Shown here in pieces: positions 30,060-41,033 of a stretch of DNA of 64,000 bases. A program made the translations under genes and the position numbers. The DNA is from Anadara kagoshimensis (lineage: Eukaryota > Mollusca > Bivalvia > Arcoida > Arcidae). The notes below the pieces were generated by a model that worked only from the letters and a program-made list of their open reading frames with translations, ran no database searches and was not told the DNA's origin. The stretch is taken from the NCBI GenBank assembly GCA_021292105.1, contig CM037868.1, positions 34,537,523-34,601,522 of the forward strand, read 5' to 3'. The number at the start of each line of letters is the position of its first letter. Positions within the stretch are counted from its first letter, which is position 1.

Positions 30060-31045
30060 ATAAATGTTTTGATTCAATGTTTGGGCAGACCTTGTGGAAT
30101 TCAGTTTGATGACAAAAGTGACAGATTGTTTGTCTCCCGTTCCTATCCTGCAAAAGTTAACAGTTACAATATGATAAAACCCTAAGCAAATAATTGAAAT
30201 AAGATTCCGTTCGATCGAAACATTTAATTCATATTTTGATTCAAGGCGTGGGTCAACCGTTTGGAATTCAATTTGATGATAACAGTGACAGATTGTTTAC
30301 CTCCCGTTCCTATCCTGCAAAAGTTAACATTTACAATATGATAAACAAAGAATTGTAAAAAGATTCCATTCGAGCGGAATACATATTTTGATTCAAGGCG
30401 TGGATCAACTGATTGTAATTCAGTTTGTTGATACTATGACAAGCTTTTGGCAAAAAAAAATGAAATAAGATTCCATTCCAGCGGAACATTTAATACATAT
30501 TTTGATTCATGGCGTGGGTCAACCGTTTGGAATTCAATTTGATGATAACAGTGACAGATTGATTGTCTCTCGTTCCTGTCCTGCAAAAGTTAACATTTAC
30601 AATATGATAAACAAAGAATTGAAATAAGATTCCATTCGAGCGAAACATTTAATTCATATTTTGATTCAAGGCGTGGGTCAACCGTTTGGAATTCAATTTG
30701 ATGATAACAGTGACAGATTGTTTGCCTCCCGTTCCTATCCTGCAAAAGTTAACATTTACAATATGATAAACAAAGAATTGTAAAAAGATTCCATTCGAGC
30801 GGAATACATATTTTGATTCAAGGCGTGGATCAACTGATTGTAATTCAGTTTGTTGATACTTTGGCAAGTTGTTGGCAAATAATTGAAAAAAGATTCCATT
30901 CGAGTGGAACATTTAATACATATTTTGATTCAAGGCGTGGGTCAACCGTTTGGAATTCAGTTTGGTGATAAGTTGGACAAGTTTTTGGTATCCTGTTCCT
31001 ATCCTGGTAAAGTGAACATTTACAATGTGGTAAAACCTTAAGCAG
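30060..31045 (+). repeat. Echo array of the TRIM 3' end behind TRIM-C
   Basis: About seven partial copies of the last ~30 codons plus 3' UTR follow the stop codon. Copy 1 reads open from 30084 to a stop at 30183-30185 and encodes GRPCGIQFDDKSDRLFVS then RSYPAKVNSYNMIKP, closer to the TRIM-A end than to TRIM-C's own. Copy 2 reads open from 30254 to a stop at 30356-30358 (QPFGIQFDDNSDRLF...). Later copies near 30410, 30530, 30690, 30840 and 30950 vary, some truncated. Confidence 0.85.
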
Positions 31046-31243
31046 GCAGTGTTTAAAAGTATCATTATACAAGTTAGAACATCGGGCTTTTTTTTTTTTT
31101 TTTTTTTTATTGAACCACGTGATTGATACATTTACAGGTCTTTACGATCTGACCTCATTGTCTTGTATATTATTATTATATATGTAAGATCTGAGGCATG
31201 TTCAAGTATAGGGCTATAACAATATACTGGTATGAAATGCCGA

Positions 31244-31706
31244 ATTGCCTCACTCACACATTCACGGATTACCTCGCCGGATTAGCTACGGATACGATGC
31301 GGCATCATTCGTGGTATTCTGTAGTTGTTCGTAGCTTTCCGTATAGTAGCTGTAGTCATACGTAGTCATTCGTAGTAGTATTTCTATATCCTTGACAATT
31401 TTTGAACATGTTCAAAATTTGACTACAGATCAAACAATCGTAGTATATCCTTACTAAATCGTATATGTACGCACTGATCCGTTCTAGTCTCCATCAAACC
31501 CTATTAACCCGTGCTTATAAGTAAGCCCGAACTCGTCAAGGATTCATACGGTTAGTTACGGTTAACTACGTACATGAACTAGTGCGTCCGGATCTGATCC
31601 GTACCGGACTACGGAAATTGGCTTTTCCGGGATCATCCGTGAAATTTAATCCGTACCGGTACCGGCAAGATGATTCGTGAATGTGTGACTGGGGCCTTAC
31701 GATGGT
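31244..31706. mobile_element. TIR element rich in CGTAGT/CGGAT motifs, unit 1 copy
   Basis: The left end GCCTCACTCACACATTCACG and right end CGTGAATGTGTGACTGGGGC are imperfect inverted repeats. The interior is unusually CpG-rich for this window, with repeated CCGTAG, TACGGAT and CCGGAT words. The unit 2 counterpart is about 57506-57957. No transposase frame. Confidence 0.7.
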
Positions 31707-33099
31707 ACCGCGATATGTGTTGCCTACAGTATATCGGGTTTTCGGTGGTACAAAATTGTATGCCACTACGTACTAAATGAAGTACCATTTAGCCATTTTC
31801 TCGTTCATTCTAGTTTTGTTATTTCAATATCCTTTACAGAATTGATTTGTTTTGTGTCTGGTAAGCAATTTGATTTTTCTAGTTGCTGACAACATTTTGC
31901 ATATTCACGACGCTCACATCGGTTCCTAGAAATCCTAGAAATACAGGATTGGACCAGCCAGCGTGTTCCTTCCAAATATGTCCTAACTAGGGGGGGGGGG
32001 CAAACAGCTCAATTTCATTTAACTTTTTTATGAATTATATACATTTACATCATGAACAGTACATACATTATTGAAATATCTTAAAACAAAGGCAAATCCG
32101 ACACTATTCAGTAATTACATTTACGGTCAGAACCAGTTTTTTAGGGACCAGTGCGAGTGTATTGACAGCTAACACATACTTGAACGCGCCTCGGATAAAA
32201 CGTGATTGCACCTAAAATAAAATAAAAACAATCATTCTGAACATGTGCCACATTATGAAATAACGATTTAAATTAAGGAAAATGCACTGATAAATTCAAA
32301 AGGCATCTATGATTAAAAGTAGGAGCTTAACCTTCCGGTGCACCCGGTCTCGCTTCCCAGGTGGAAGTTCAATGTGTTTAACTTAATTTGATAGTTTTCA
32401 GGTTTTTTACTTGGCTTGAAGATTGTAATTTGGACATGAAATTATGGATGTTCTAAGTTTTTCTTTTCAATATTTTAAGATTCAGCATGTAATCAAATGT
32501 AAATTGTAGATCACTAGTAAATTAAACTATATATTTATAGCAGAAATTGTAATTGTTATTCACATATTATACCAGTTTTAATTTTACAGCACTAGACGGC
32601 CGTTTCAGAATACAATTACTCATCAGAAGTGCTTGGACCAAAATTATAAAACCAAAATTATTTTTAAGATGTTGAAAAGCTACCTAAAGGACCAAAATAT
32701 TTTACCAAATTAAGTTAAGGAAATACTTTGCATGAGGGAGTACACCTTAGTTTTTGAGAAATTTGAACTTGCAGGAAATTTAGACAATTATAGTATATTT
32801 CTGACAATAACACAAAATTATTGCCTACTGAGTTTGTGATATCCTAATCTAGAAATTTAGTTTTCTCCACCATCCCTGAAACGATCGTCTCAGTATAACT
32901 AAAGGAATCTTGACTGAGGAGTTAAACAACATTATTTACATATTGTACCAGTTTTAATTTTACAGCACTAGACGGCCTCATCAGTAATGCTTGGACCAAA
33001 ATTATGAAATCCATGTGACCGCTCTACTACTTCCAATAGTTGTGAACCCACTGCACTAAGAGTTAGCTATTGTATGCTCATTGGAAATGATTTTTGGAT

Positions 33100-33600
33100 T
33101 CCTTCATTTGAGATTCCATTGCCAATGTTTTAGCAAATTTAATTCCACTCGTTCTATGAACAACTAAAATGTCGTTTAGCTGTTGTTTACTAGTTGGAAA
33201 AGATTTTTGATTGATGTACATGGACTACCTAAACATTTAACTCATTTGAGAGATCCCATCGCCAATGTTTTAGCAAATTCAATTCCCCTCGTTTTATGAA
33301 CAACTAAATTGTCATTTAGCTGTTGTTTACTGGTTGGAAAAGATTTTTGATTGATGTACATGGACTACCTAAACATTTAACTCATTTGAGAGATCCCATC
33401 GCCAATGTTTTAGCAAATTCAATTCCACTCGTTCTATGAACAACTAAATTGTCATTTAGCTGTTGTTTACTGGTTGGAAAAGATTTTTGATTGATGTACA
33501 TGGACTACCTAAACATTTAACTCATTTGAGAGATCCCATCGCCAATGTTTTAGCAAATTCAGTTCCACTCGTTCTATAAACTAAAATTGTTTGCTCGTTG
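33100..33600. repeat. 140-bp tandem repeat, about 3.5 copies
   Basis: The unit includes CTCATTTGAGAGATCCCATC, CCAATGTTTTAGCAAATTCA and TTGATTGATGTACATGGACT. Starts at 33241, 33381 and 33521 give a period of exactly 140. Unit 2 has only a single relative near 59010-59070, so the array expanded in one unit. Confidence 0.85.
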
Positions 33601-33649
33601 GAAATTATGTTAAATTCCTGTACAAGAACTCCCTAAATAGATCACCCAT

Positions 33650-33998
33650 TTGAGTTGAGTTGAGTAATGGTGTTTAACGTCCCAGTCAAGAATATTTCAC
33701 TTATATCGAGCCGTTGCCAGCTATAGGCGAAGGTGCAGAAATTTTGCCTGTGCGTTGCGCTTATGGCATTATACAGCAGGGTTCTTTATCGTGCCACACA
33801 TACTGGAACACGGGACCTCGTTTTTTGAAGTTCCAATCCGAAAGAACCGTGACTATCCTTTCGTAATTCTGAGTGCTTGGCGAAAGAACAGCCACTACCC
33901 ACTTTCAAGACTTGGGTCAGACCCGCTCGAGTTCGAACCCACGACCTCCCACTTCCGAAGCGACCACTCTACCGCAGTGGTTAATCACCAATTTAAAA
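33650..33998 (-). repeat. Full-length tRNA-headed SINE
   Basis: Read on the minus strand, the head has GGTCGTGGGTTCGAACTCGA (B box). The body follows with AAGCACTCAGAATTACGAAA, GAACCGT phrases, and CTATAGCTGGCAACGGCTCG, ending TTGACTGGGACGTTAAACAC. Its plus-strand complement gives the familiar TTAACGTCCCAGTCAAGAAT start. A plus-strand open frame across it is not a gene. Confidence 0.8.
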
Positions 33999-35518
33999 TC
34001 CCATCGCAAATATTTTAGCAAATGAAATTCCACTTGTCCCATAGATATTTCATCTAAATTATCTTAGGTCAAGCCGTTGGTGTACTCATTGAAGTTATGT
34101 CTTATGGTGTATTTGTTTCCCAATTAATACGCAATGGTAGAGCTTGTTTCCACTACATGGATTTTGTACAACGAAGCAAGCTGCTTGCAAATAGTTGACT
34201 CAGGGATATTGCAAGCCTAGGCTTATCAAGGCCTTCAAAAAATTTTATGCCTGTCATCACAGTATTGTTGATAAGATTGATGTCTCTGTTTCGGGGATTG
34301 ACATGGATGTATTTGAAGTCCCATAGTTCCGTTTTCCTTTTACACAACTTGATTACACACGTGGCGGATGTAGCTAGCTAAACAGGAGTTGCGTACCCTT
34401 CCGGAACACCCGACCTCACTTCACTGGTGGAAGTTCACGTGTCTAACCTGACTTGTCAGTTCCAAAGTATTTACTTTGCTTCTGGATTGTGATTCAGACA
34501 TGGATAGGTATGTTTGTTTTTGATCATGTAAAGGAACTCCCTAAACAGTTTCCTCATTTGAGATGCCATCGCCAGTGTTTAACACATTAAAATTCCATTT
34601 GTTCTAGTTACTTGCATACAGCAATGGTCTTGTGCTGCCTCACCGTCGAATCCTAAGCCGAGACCATCCTGGTCCACAGTGAGGATATGTGTATATAGAT
34701 ATTGCATCTCAAATATTTAAGGTCTAGCTGTTGGTGTACTAATTTAATCAAAAAACAAACATACTAATCCATGTCCGAATCACAATCCAGAAGCAAAGTA
34801 AAAACTTTGGAACTGACAAGTTAGGTTAGACACGTGAACTTCCACCAGGAAAGTGAGGCCGGGTGCTCCGGAAGGGTAAGCACCTCCTGTTTACTAAATT
34901 ATTTCTAATTCATATGCAGGGATCCCAAAACAGTTTTCCCATTTGAGATCCCACTGTAATGATGTTGACACCCCAATCAAGAATCTTTCACTGATATCTA
35001 CCCCTTCTAAAATAATCCGCAGTAGCCAGTAAAACAAGATATTGTTACCGTTACGTAGCACTAGACCTCACTTCCCTGATTGAAGTTCACACATCTAATT
35101 TGCATGTAATTTGTCAGTTTTCAAAGTTTTTACTTTAATTTTTGGATTTTGATTTGAACTGGTATGTTTGTTTTATATATATATATAAATGTTTATTTAA
35201 TAGATTTTAACTTTGGAATCAGTTATTAAATGCTTATCAGAAAATAATTACAATCGTACCGAATTCTCTTCGATAAACCTTTTGAGAGTAACTGATGATG
35301 TTGATCAATTCAAATTTCAATTAGCCAAGGGCAAGTTATTCATGAATGGAGAGATTTGTGCACGAAATCTTTAAATGTCAGCACATTGAATAAAAACTTA
35401 TGATAACAATTTATGGCGAGATTTACACATGAACAACTAAAGTAGTCGCTCAATATGTTCAATTCAATCAAAAGTTCTATCTTTTAACGTCAACAAATTG
35501 AATAAAAACTTCTGTTAA

Positions 35519-36060
35519 GTACAGACATGTCAAAAGTTTAATACCAATCTTACGAAGTGGAGCTAAAGTTTAATGCCAAGTGTCGGAGATATGGATGGCT
35601 AATGGCCAAAATGACAGATAACAGATGTCGAGATGTAGACCTGAGTAATAAACCTATAAAAAATATAGCTGAAAGTACAGTTTTGAAAAAAACAAAATAT
35701 TTGGGTTTATTTTTATATGATTTCTAATGTCATTACATGCGTTCTATGCCCTTCTGATATATTTTCTGGATTTTCAAAATTGTACTTTCAACTTTCGACA
35801 TTGTATTATCTTTAAATAAAATAATTGCTGGGGTCATCCTCATGTCAATGGCCAGGGAAGCCTTTGTACCTCTAGGCAATTATTTAATAACTTACAGTCT
35901 GGCCATTACACAAGGATGACCTATGTAATTGTTGAAAAACCAGAAAATATTAGATTTTTATATGGTTTCTAATATTATTACAATATAGATAACAAGGGGC
36001 CCAGATGAGCTCCTGATTTGTTGGTTTAGTGTTTGGCTTTCGACAGGTCTGTACTGTATA
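35519..36060. mobile_element. Foldback/MITE family 'TACAGACCTGTC', copy in unit 2
   Basis: The left end is AGTACAGACATGTCAAAAGT and the right end GCTTTCGACAGGTCTGTACT. The subterminal GGAGATATGGATGGCTAATG matches the 51-bp satellite unit. It marks the left limit of detectable homology with unit 1. Confidence 0.75.
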
Positions 36061-36104
36061 CACCCATGTTTATTCTATATTACATACTACTAATACTCTC
36101 TTGA

Positions 36105-36475
36105 AGCCTATTGTATAAGACGTGAGTCTTCAAATCCTGGGTCTCTCGCTGCTCTGAGTTTCAAATCCCGCTCAGACTTCATGTTCTCATGTGGGAAAGT
36201 GAATTTTGCCGTTAGCCTTTACTGGTTTACCCGGTGTCAGTATAATCTGACTTGGTGAGTGGTAAGCTTATCTGTGGCATACTGACTCCATGAGCTAGCA
36301 CCTTAAAGTCGCCCCAAGTGTGTGCTACTACAAGGCAGACCATACAACAGACTCGCACTTCACATGCATATACGAAATTGTTCATAGATTAATCCAGAAA
36401 CTACTAGTAGTTTCCCGTCGCAAATAGCTGAAAAAAAGTGATGCGACGTTAAGCAACATTCAACCAACCAACCAC
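36105..36475 (+). repeat. tRNA-derived SINE, second family, unit 2 copy
   Basis: This is the counterpart of 17023-17395. The A-box region is shortened (the GGTGGCCTAATGGA segment is reduced to CCTATTGTATAAGACG), so decay has continued since the duplication. It ends CATTCAACCAACCAACCA. Confidence 0.75.
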
Positions 36476-36997
36476 CAGTCTTTTTCACTTAGTGAGGTAA
36501 TGCTGTAACACAAACAATGGTTATGACATTTAGAAAATCATTTATTTCAAGGGAGAGAATCTTGACAGCTGAATTAAATTGCAAATAAATGTCACACTTC
36601 TCGTCTAACCGTGTCCGACATCACGTTGCAGAAGTCATAAGTGATCATAAGACCAAGTTTGATTATACACATAAATTTATTCATAAGATTTCAAATGTAT
36701 AGGCAAACAACTTTGACCTTTCCGCTTGACCTTTAATTCAAATATATATCACAGACCAAGTGCAACTTTGTATAGGGAGCATCATGATATATGCTCACCT
36801 CATAGAGTAAACCATGTATTAACTTGGATCTCAACACTACCTATGTATTGGATGGACCCTCCTATATGAATATTCCTTATAAAAGGTCAAGCGAACAGGT
36901 CGATGTTGTTTACCTATATTCAAATATTACACTCAGATTATTAGACTAAAACAATGATTAATTCCACATTGTGTTCCCATATTGTATTATTTTAATC

Positions 36998-37205
36998 CAA
37001 TTGACATTTCGCCGGCCACGCCCACAATGTTCAGTCAAATGACCGGATACTTGATTTACATGTAAAAAGAATGAAAACTCGGCCTGAATAGTGCCATTTA
37101 ATGAAGTCACTGACACTAGAACATCATTAGTTTCCGTGACGCTGCTTTGGTACCGTGGCGGCCAGTGTTGGAACATTGTGGGCGTGGCCGGCGATACGTC
37201 AATTG
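36998..37205. mobile_element. Palindromic MITE, unit 2 copy
   Basis: The ends CAATTGACATTTCGCCGGCC and GGCCGGCGATACGTCAATTG are shared with 17933-18143. Confidence 0.8.
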
Positions 37206-37289
37206 TCTAAATACATATTGTATTAACTACTTGCTAACTCCCCGTGCACAAGTAGTAGTTTAATCTACAGAGTCCAAAACCGCACACAC

Positions 37290-37770
37290 AAAACTTTCTC
37301 TGATTCCTTTTTTTATACTCAGATAAGGTAATTAATATTCATGATCCCAGGTGTTTCATTAATTCTAATGTTAAACTTTCTCTGACTCCTTTTTTACACT
37401 CAGGTAAGTTAATCAATATTCATGATCCCAGGTGTTTCACTAATTATAATGTTAAACTTTCTCTGACTCTTTTTTTACACTCAGGTAAGTTAATTAATAT
37501 TCATGATCCCAGGTGTTTCATTAATTCTAATGTAAAACTTTCTCTGACTCTTTTTTTACACTCAGGTAAGTTAATTAATATTCATGATCCCAGGTGTTTC
37601 ATTATTCTAATGTAAAACTTTCTCTGACTCTTTTTTTACACTCAGGTAAGTTAATTAATATTCATGATCCCAGGTGTTTCATTATTCTAATGTAAAACTT
37701 TCTCTGACTCCTTTTTTACACTCAGGTAAGTTAATTAATATTCATGATCCCAGGTGTTTCATTAATTCCA
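37290..37770 (+). repeat. 80-82-bp tandem array with CAG|GTAAGT in each unit
   Basis: The unit is TTTCTCTGACTCTTTTTTTA, CACTCAGGTAAGTTAATTAA, TATTCATGATCCCAGGTGTT, TCATTAATTCTAATG. GATCCC markers at 37343, 37423, 37505, about 37586, 37666 and 37746 give six copies. Unit 1 has a single, older-looking copy (18235-18300) with ACTCAGATAAGG, so both the expansion and the GTAAGT form are unit 2 features. Confidence 0.85.
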
Positions 37771-38090
37771 ATTTGTCTGTCAGCTTAATGTTAAACTTTT
37801 GACAGACCTGTACTGTACATAACAGTTTTTAAAACATAAGTACATGTACTACTAGTGTAGGCAAACAACAGTGACCTGTCCGTTTGACCTTTAATTAGGA
37901 ATATTCATATAGGAGAATCCACCTCTCACATGGGTAGCATTAGGATTTCGCACTTAACATGTATACACATTGCCTGCGATTAGTGTTCACAACATAGAAG
38001 AAATAGACACGCGTGGCCCTATTACTTAAATTAACCTGTCCATAATGAATATTTAAATTAATGGTCAAGCGGACAGGTCAATGTTGTTTA

Positions 38091-38093
<3 letters not shown>

Positions 38094-38171
<78 letters not shown>

Positions 38172-38172
38172 A
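38094..38172. repeat. (TA)n microsatellite
   Basis: There are about 38 TA dinucleotides with one TTTA break. The unit 1 counterpart near 18631 has only about eight. Confidence 0.95.
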
Positions 38173-38417
38173 CCATTCTTAAAAAAATATTTACAGACTA
38201 AAAATAATTACAAACAATTTTATACAATATATAATATACTGAAATAAAATATACATAGGTGATATTTCAAAAAGTAAAACAATAATAAAATCAAAATCAA
38301 CTTATAGAGATAAAAAACAAATACAATAAACATATATATATATATATATAATGAAATAAAATGTGCATAGGTGCTATCTAAAAAATGGGAAGCAATTATA
38401 AAATGGAAATAAATAAA

Positions 38418-38600
38418 TACAGTCCAACCTGTCATAAAGGCCACCTCTATATAAGGACCACAGGCCTATGAATGCCACTATAATTGTATCCCAATTGTTC
38501 TTTATTCGTGTTATTTGAACCTGTATATGAAGGCCTACTGCCAATAAAGGTCACTTTTACTGGCTCTCTTGGGTGAATTTTAAAGACAGGCTTGACTACA
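38418..38600. mobile_element. TACAGTC-type MITE, unit 2 copy
   Basis: The left end is TACAGTCCAACCTGTCATAA; the right end has lost bases (CAGGCTTGACTACA) compared with the unit 1 copy at 18883-19065. Confidence 0.7.
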
Positions 38601-39779
38601 AAAAATCCCTATTTTTTGTATTTTGGCATATGATGCTATTTTGATAAAAGTGAAAAACATTTATGAAATAAACTTATAGAAATAAAAACCAAAGACTAAA
38701 AAACATTGTTATTTTTTCATATTTTGGCTTAAGGGAGCAGAAAGAATGCCTTGCAAAGAAAAATGCAAATAAAAAATAGATAGAACTTTCCGTGAGCCAA
38801 AATACAAATATAACTCTGTAACAGTAACTTTTAAATTAAGAATAATAATATTTATACATCCAGTTTTCAAAAACCTAAAAATAGAATCAGGGCTTTTTCT
38901 GGTCAGTAAAAAGACCCATTCCCAGTGTCAAGACATACTTTTTTCCCAATTTTGTAGTAGGTAAAATTCCCAAATTGAATGAACAATAAGCAAGAAAAGT
39001 GACAAAACTCTTTAAGGTTGGTATTAAACATATATGGTATATTAACTGATTTGAAACAAACATTTGAAATCACAGTACTGCCTGAGTGTAAGAATGTAAT
39101 TAAAGACGTCAAAATGGGCATCTTTATTTTCCAAAATGGATTATGTTGATTGATGGTATTCCACATTTACAGATATTGGTGTCAACTGATTTTAGCGAAC
39201 ACATGCTACTGCAAGTACCAATTTAATTACAGTTTGGTAGATTCAAATAATGACCCGGTTTCACAATCATTTTTTAACTTAGATTCCCCTTGACTTCAAT
39301 CTGGCAAATTTGATTGCGAGTAATTTTGTTTGTTGTAAATATATTCATGAATTTAAGGTGACATATTAAAGATTACTCTAAGCGTTGAAAGTTCTTATTC
39401 GTAGTACCGTAATATATTGTGCAAATTTGCCAAATTTAGGTTAAAGAATGCTTGTTAAACTGGATTGGGTATGTACCTGTATGGTCTTAATTAAAAATCA
39501 TAGTCGTCTTAAAGGGGCAGTATCGCCCGAAATCGTTAAAATTACCGGCGATTCCTATCCCGTCTTATAGGCAGAGTAGCCTTATAGTCGAGAATATGGT
39601 AATAAACGTAAGCGTTTTTCCTTGCTGTCAAATTAAAAAAAAGATTTTTATCAATTTCATGTAGCTATGAATTTAACACTTTTTAAAGATTTTCCTCAAC
39701 TTAAATCTGATATACCTAGCTAAATTTATAATTTGGAAAAGTAACCTTCACTTGAAATTTTTGCGTTACTTTGTATTTA

Positions 39780-41033
39780 GTTTTTTGTCATATTGTAAAT
39801 GTTCAATTATGCAGGACGAGAATACAAAGAGGACAAAGAACTGAATTCTGAAGGGTTAATTCAATCCTTTAATTAAAACATGTACCGGTATTACATTTCC
39901 CGCTTAATTTCAGTACTAAGAGCAGGAGACAAACAACTGTTTGGTGTTGCCATCAAACTGATATCCATAAGTTAGTCCAAACCTTGAATTAGAACACGTA
40001 CCGGTATTACATTTCGCCACCGCTTAATTTCAGTACTATCTTGTAAACTTAATGTTTATTTGTGCACAGTACAAAGACTATAAACAGTCAGTAAGTTTCA
40101 CCATCAAACTGAATTCCCAAAGGTTGATCCAAAGTTTAAATTAAAACACATATTGGATTTTCCGCTTGATTTGCACTTCATCAAAACTCTTTTATTGGGT
40201 ATTATCATATTGTAAATGTTCACTTTTGCAAGACAAGAGCAGAAGACAAAGCATCGGACGTCAGTGTGGCCATTAAATTAAACATAAATTTGCTTAAACC
40301 TTGAATTAAAATACTTACAGACATTGGCATTTCCCGCTTAATTTCAGTACTATCACAATTTTTTGTTTAAGCTTTTATCATATTGTATATGTTCATTTGT
40401 GTGGGGCAAGAGCAGGAGACAAAAAATCGGTCAGGTCGCCATCAAACTGAATTCCAAACGGTTGAATGCAAAAATTGAGTTAAAACACATAAGGTTTTCC
40501 ACTTGATTGGAGTCTCATTCTTTACTCTTTGTTTAGGGTTTTATCATATTGTAAATGTTCACTTTTGCAGGATAGGAGTATGAAACAAACAATCTGTCAC
40601 TGTTATCATCAAACTGAATTCCACAAGGTCTGCCCAAACATTGAATCAAAACATTTATTAAATTTGACACTCGATAGGAATCTTATTTCAATTCTTTATT
40701 TAAGGTTTTATCATATTGTAAATGTTCACTTTTGCAGGATAGGAGTATGAAACAAACAATCTGTCACTGTAATCATCAAACTGAATTCCACAAGGTCTGC
40801 CCAAACATTGAATCAAAACATTTATTAAATTTGACACTCGATAGGAATCTTATTTCAATTCTTTATTTAAGGTTTTATCATATTGTAAATGTTCACTTTT
40901 GCAGGATAGGAGTATGAAACAAACAATCTGTCACTGTTATCATCAAACTGAATTCCACAAGGTCTGCCCAAACATTTAATTAAAACATTTATTAAATTTG
41001 ACACTCGATAGAAATCTTATTTCAATTCTTTAT
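39780..41033 (-). repeat. Echo array of the TRIM-B 3' end
   Basis: This has the same organisation as behind TRIM-A: three near-identical 165-167-base copies next to the gene (starting about 40867, 40702 and 40535), followed by older copies near 40375, 40200, 40040 and 39785. One more recent copy is visible than behind TRIM-A, and the 40040 copy is cut short. Confidence 0.85.

Larger units (their letters stand above)
16524..33185. repeat. Segmental duplication unit 1 (TRIM-A and TRIM-C)
   Basis: This stretch is collinear with 35519-59075: the same foldback element, SINE, palindromic MITE, TACAGTC MITE, minus-strand TRIM, divergent intergenic cassettes, plus-strand TRIM, echo array and downstream TIR element, all in the same order and orientation. 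Similarity is high enough to read by eye over most of the length. Only 25190-25790 has no counterpart in unit 2. Confidence 0.9.
31046..35518. other. Spacer between units 1 and 2
   Basis: No gene is supported. The first 2.1 kb (to about 33185) still belongs to the duplicated unit and includes a TIR element (31244-31704). The remainder holds a 140-bp tandem repeat, a reverse SINE (33650-33995) and copies of the CCTTCCGGAACACC family at 34095-34525, 34750-34900 (reversed) and 35045-35170. Confidence 0.6.

Noticed and set aside
31566-31766. Minus-strand 66-codon frame, conserved at 57824-58024
   Set aside because: Conservation follows from the segmental duplication of a TIR element; composition is that of the element and no domain is visible.
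33755-34018. Plus-strand frame of 87 codons
   Set aside because: It lies wholly within a reverse-oriented SINE and has no protein signature.
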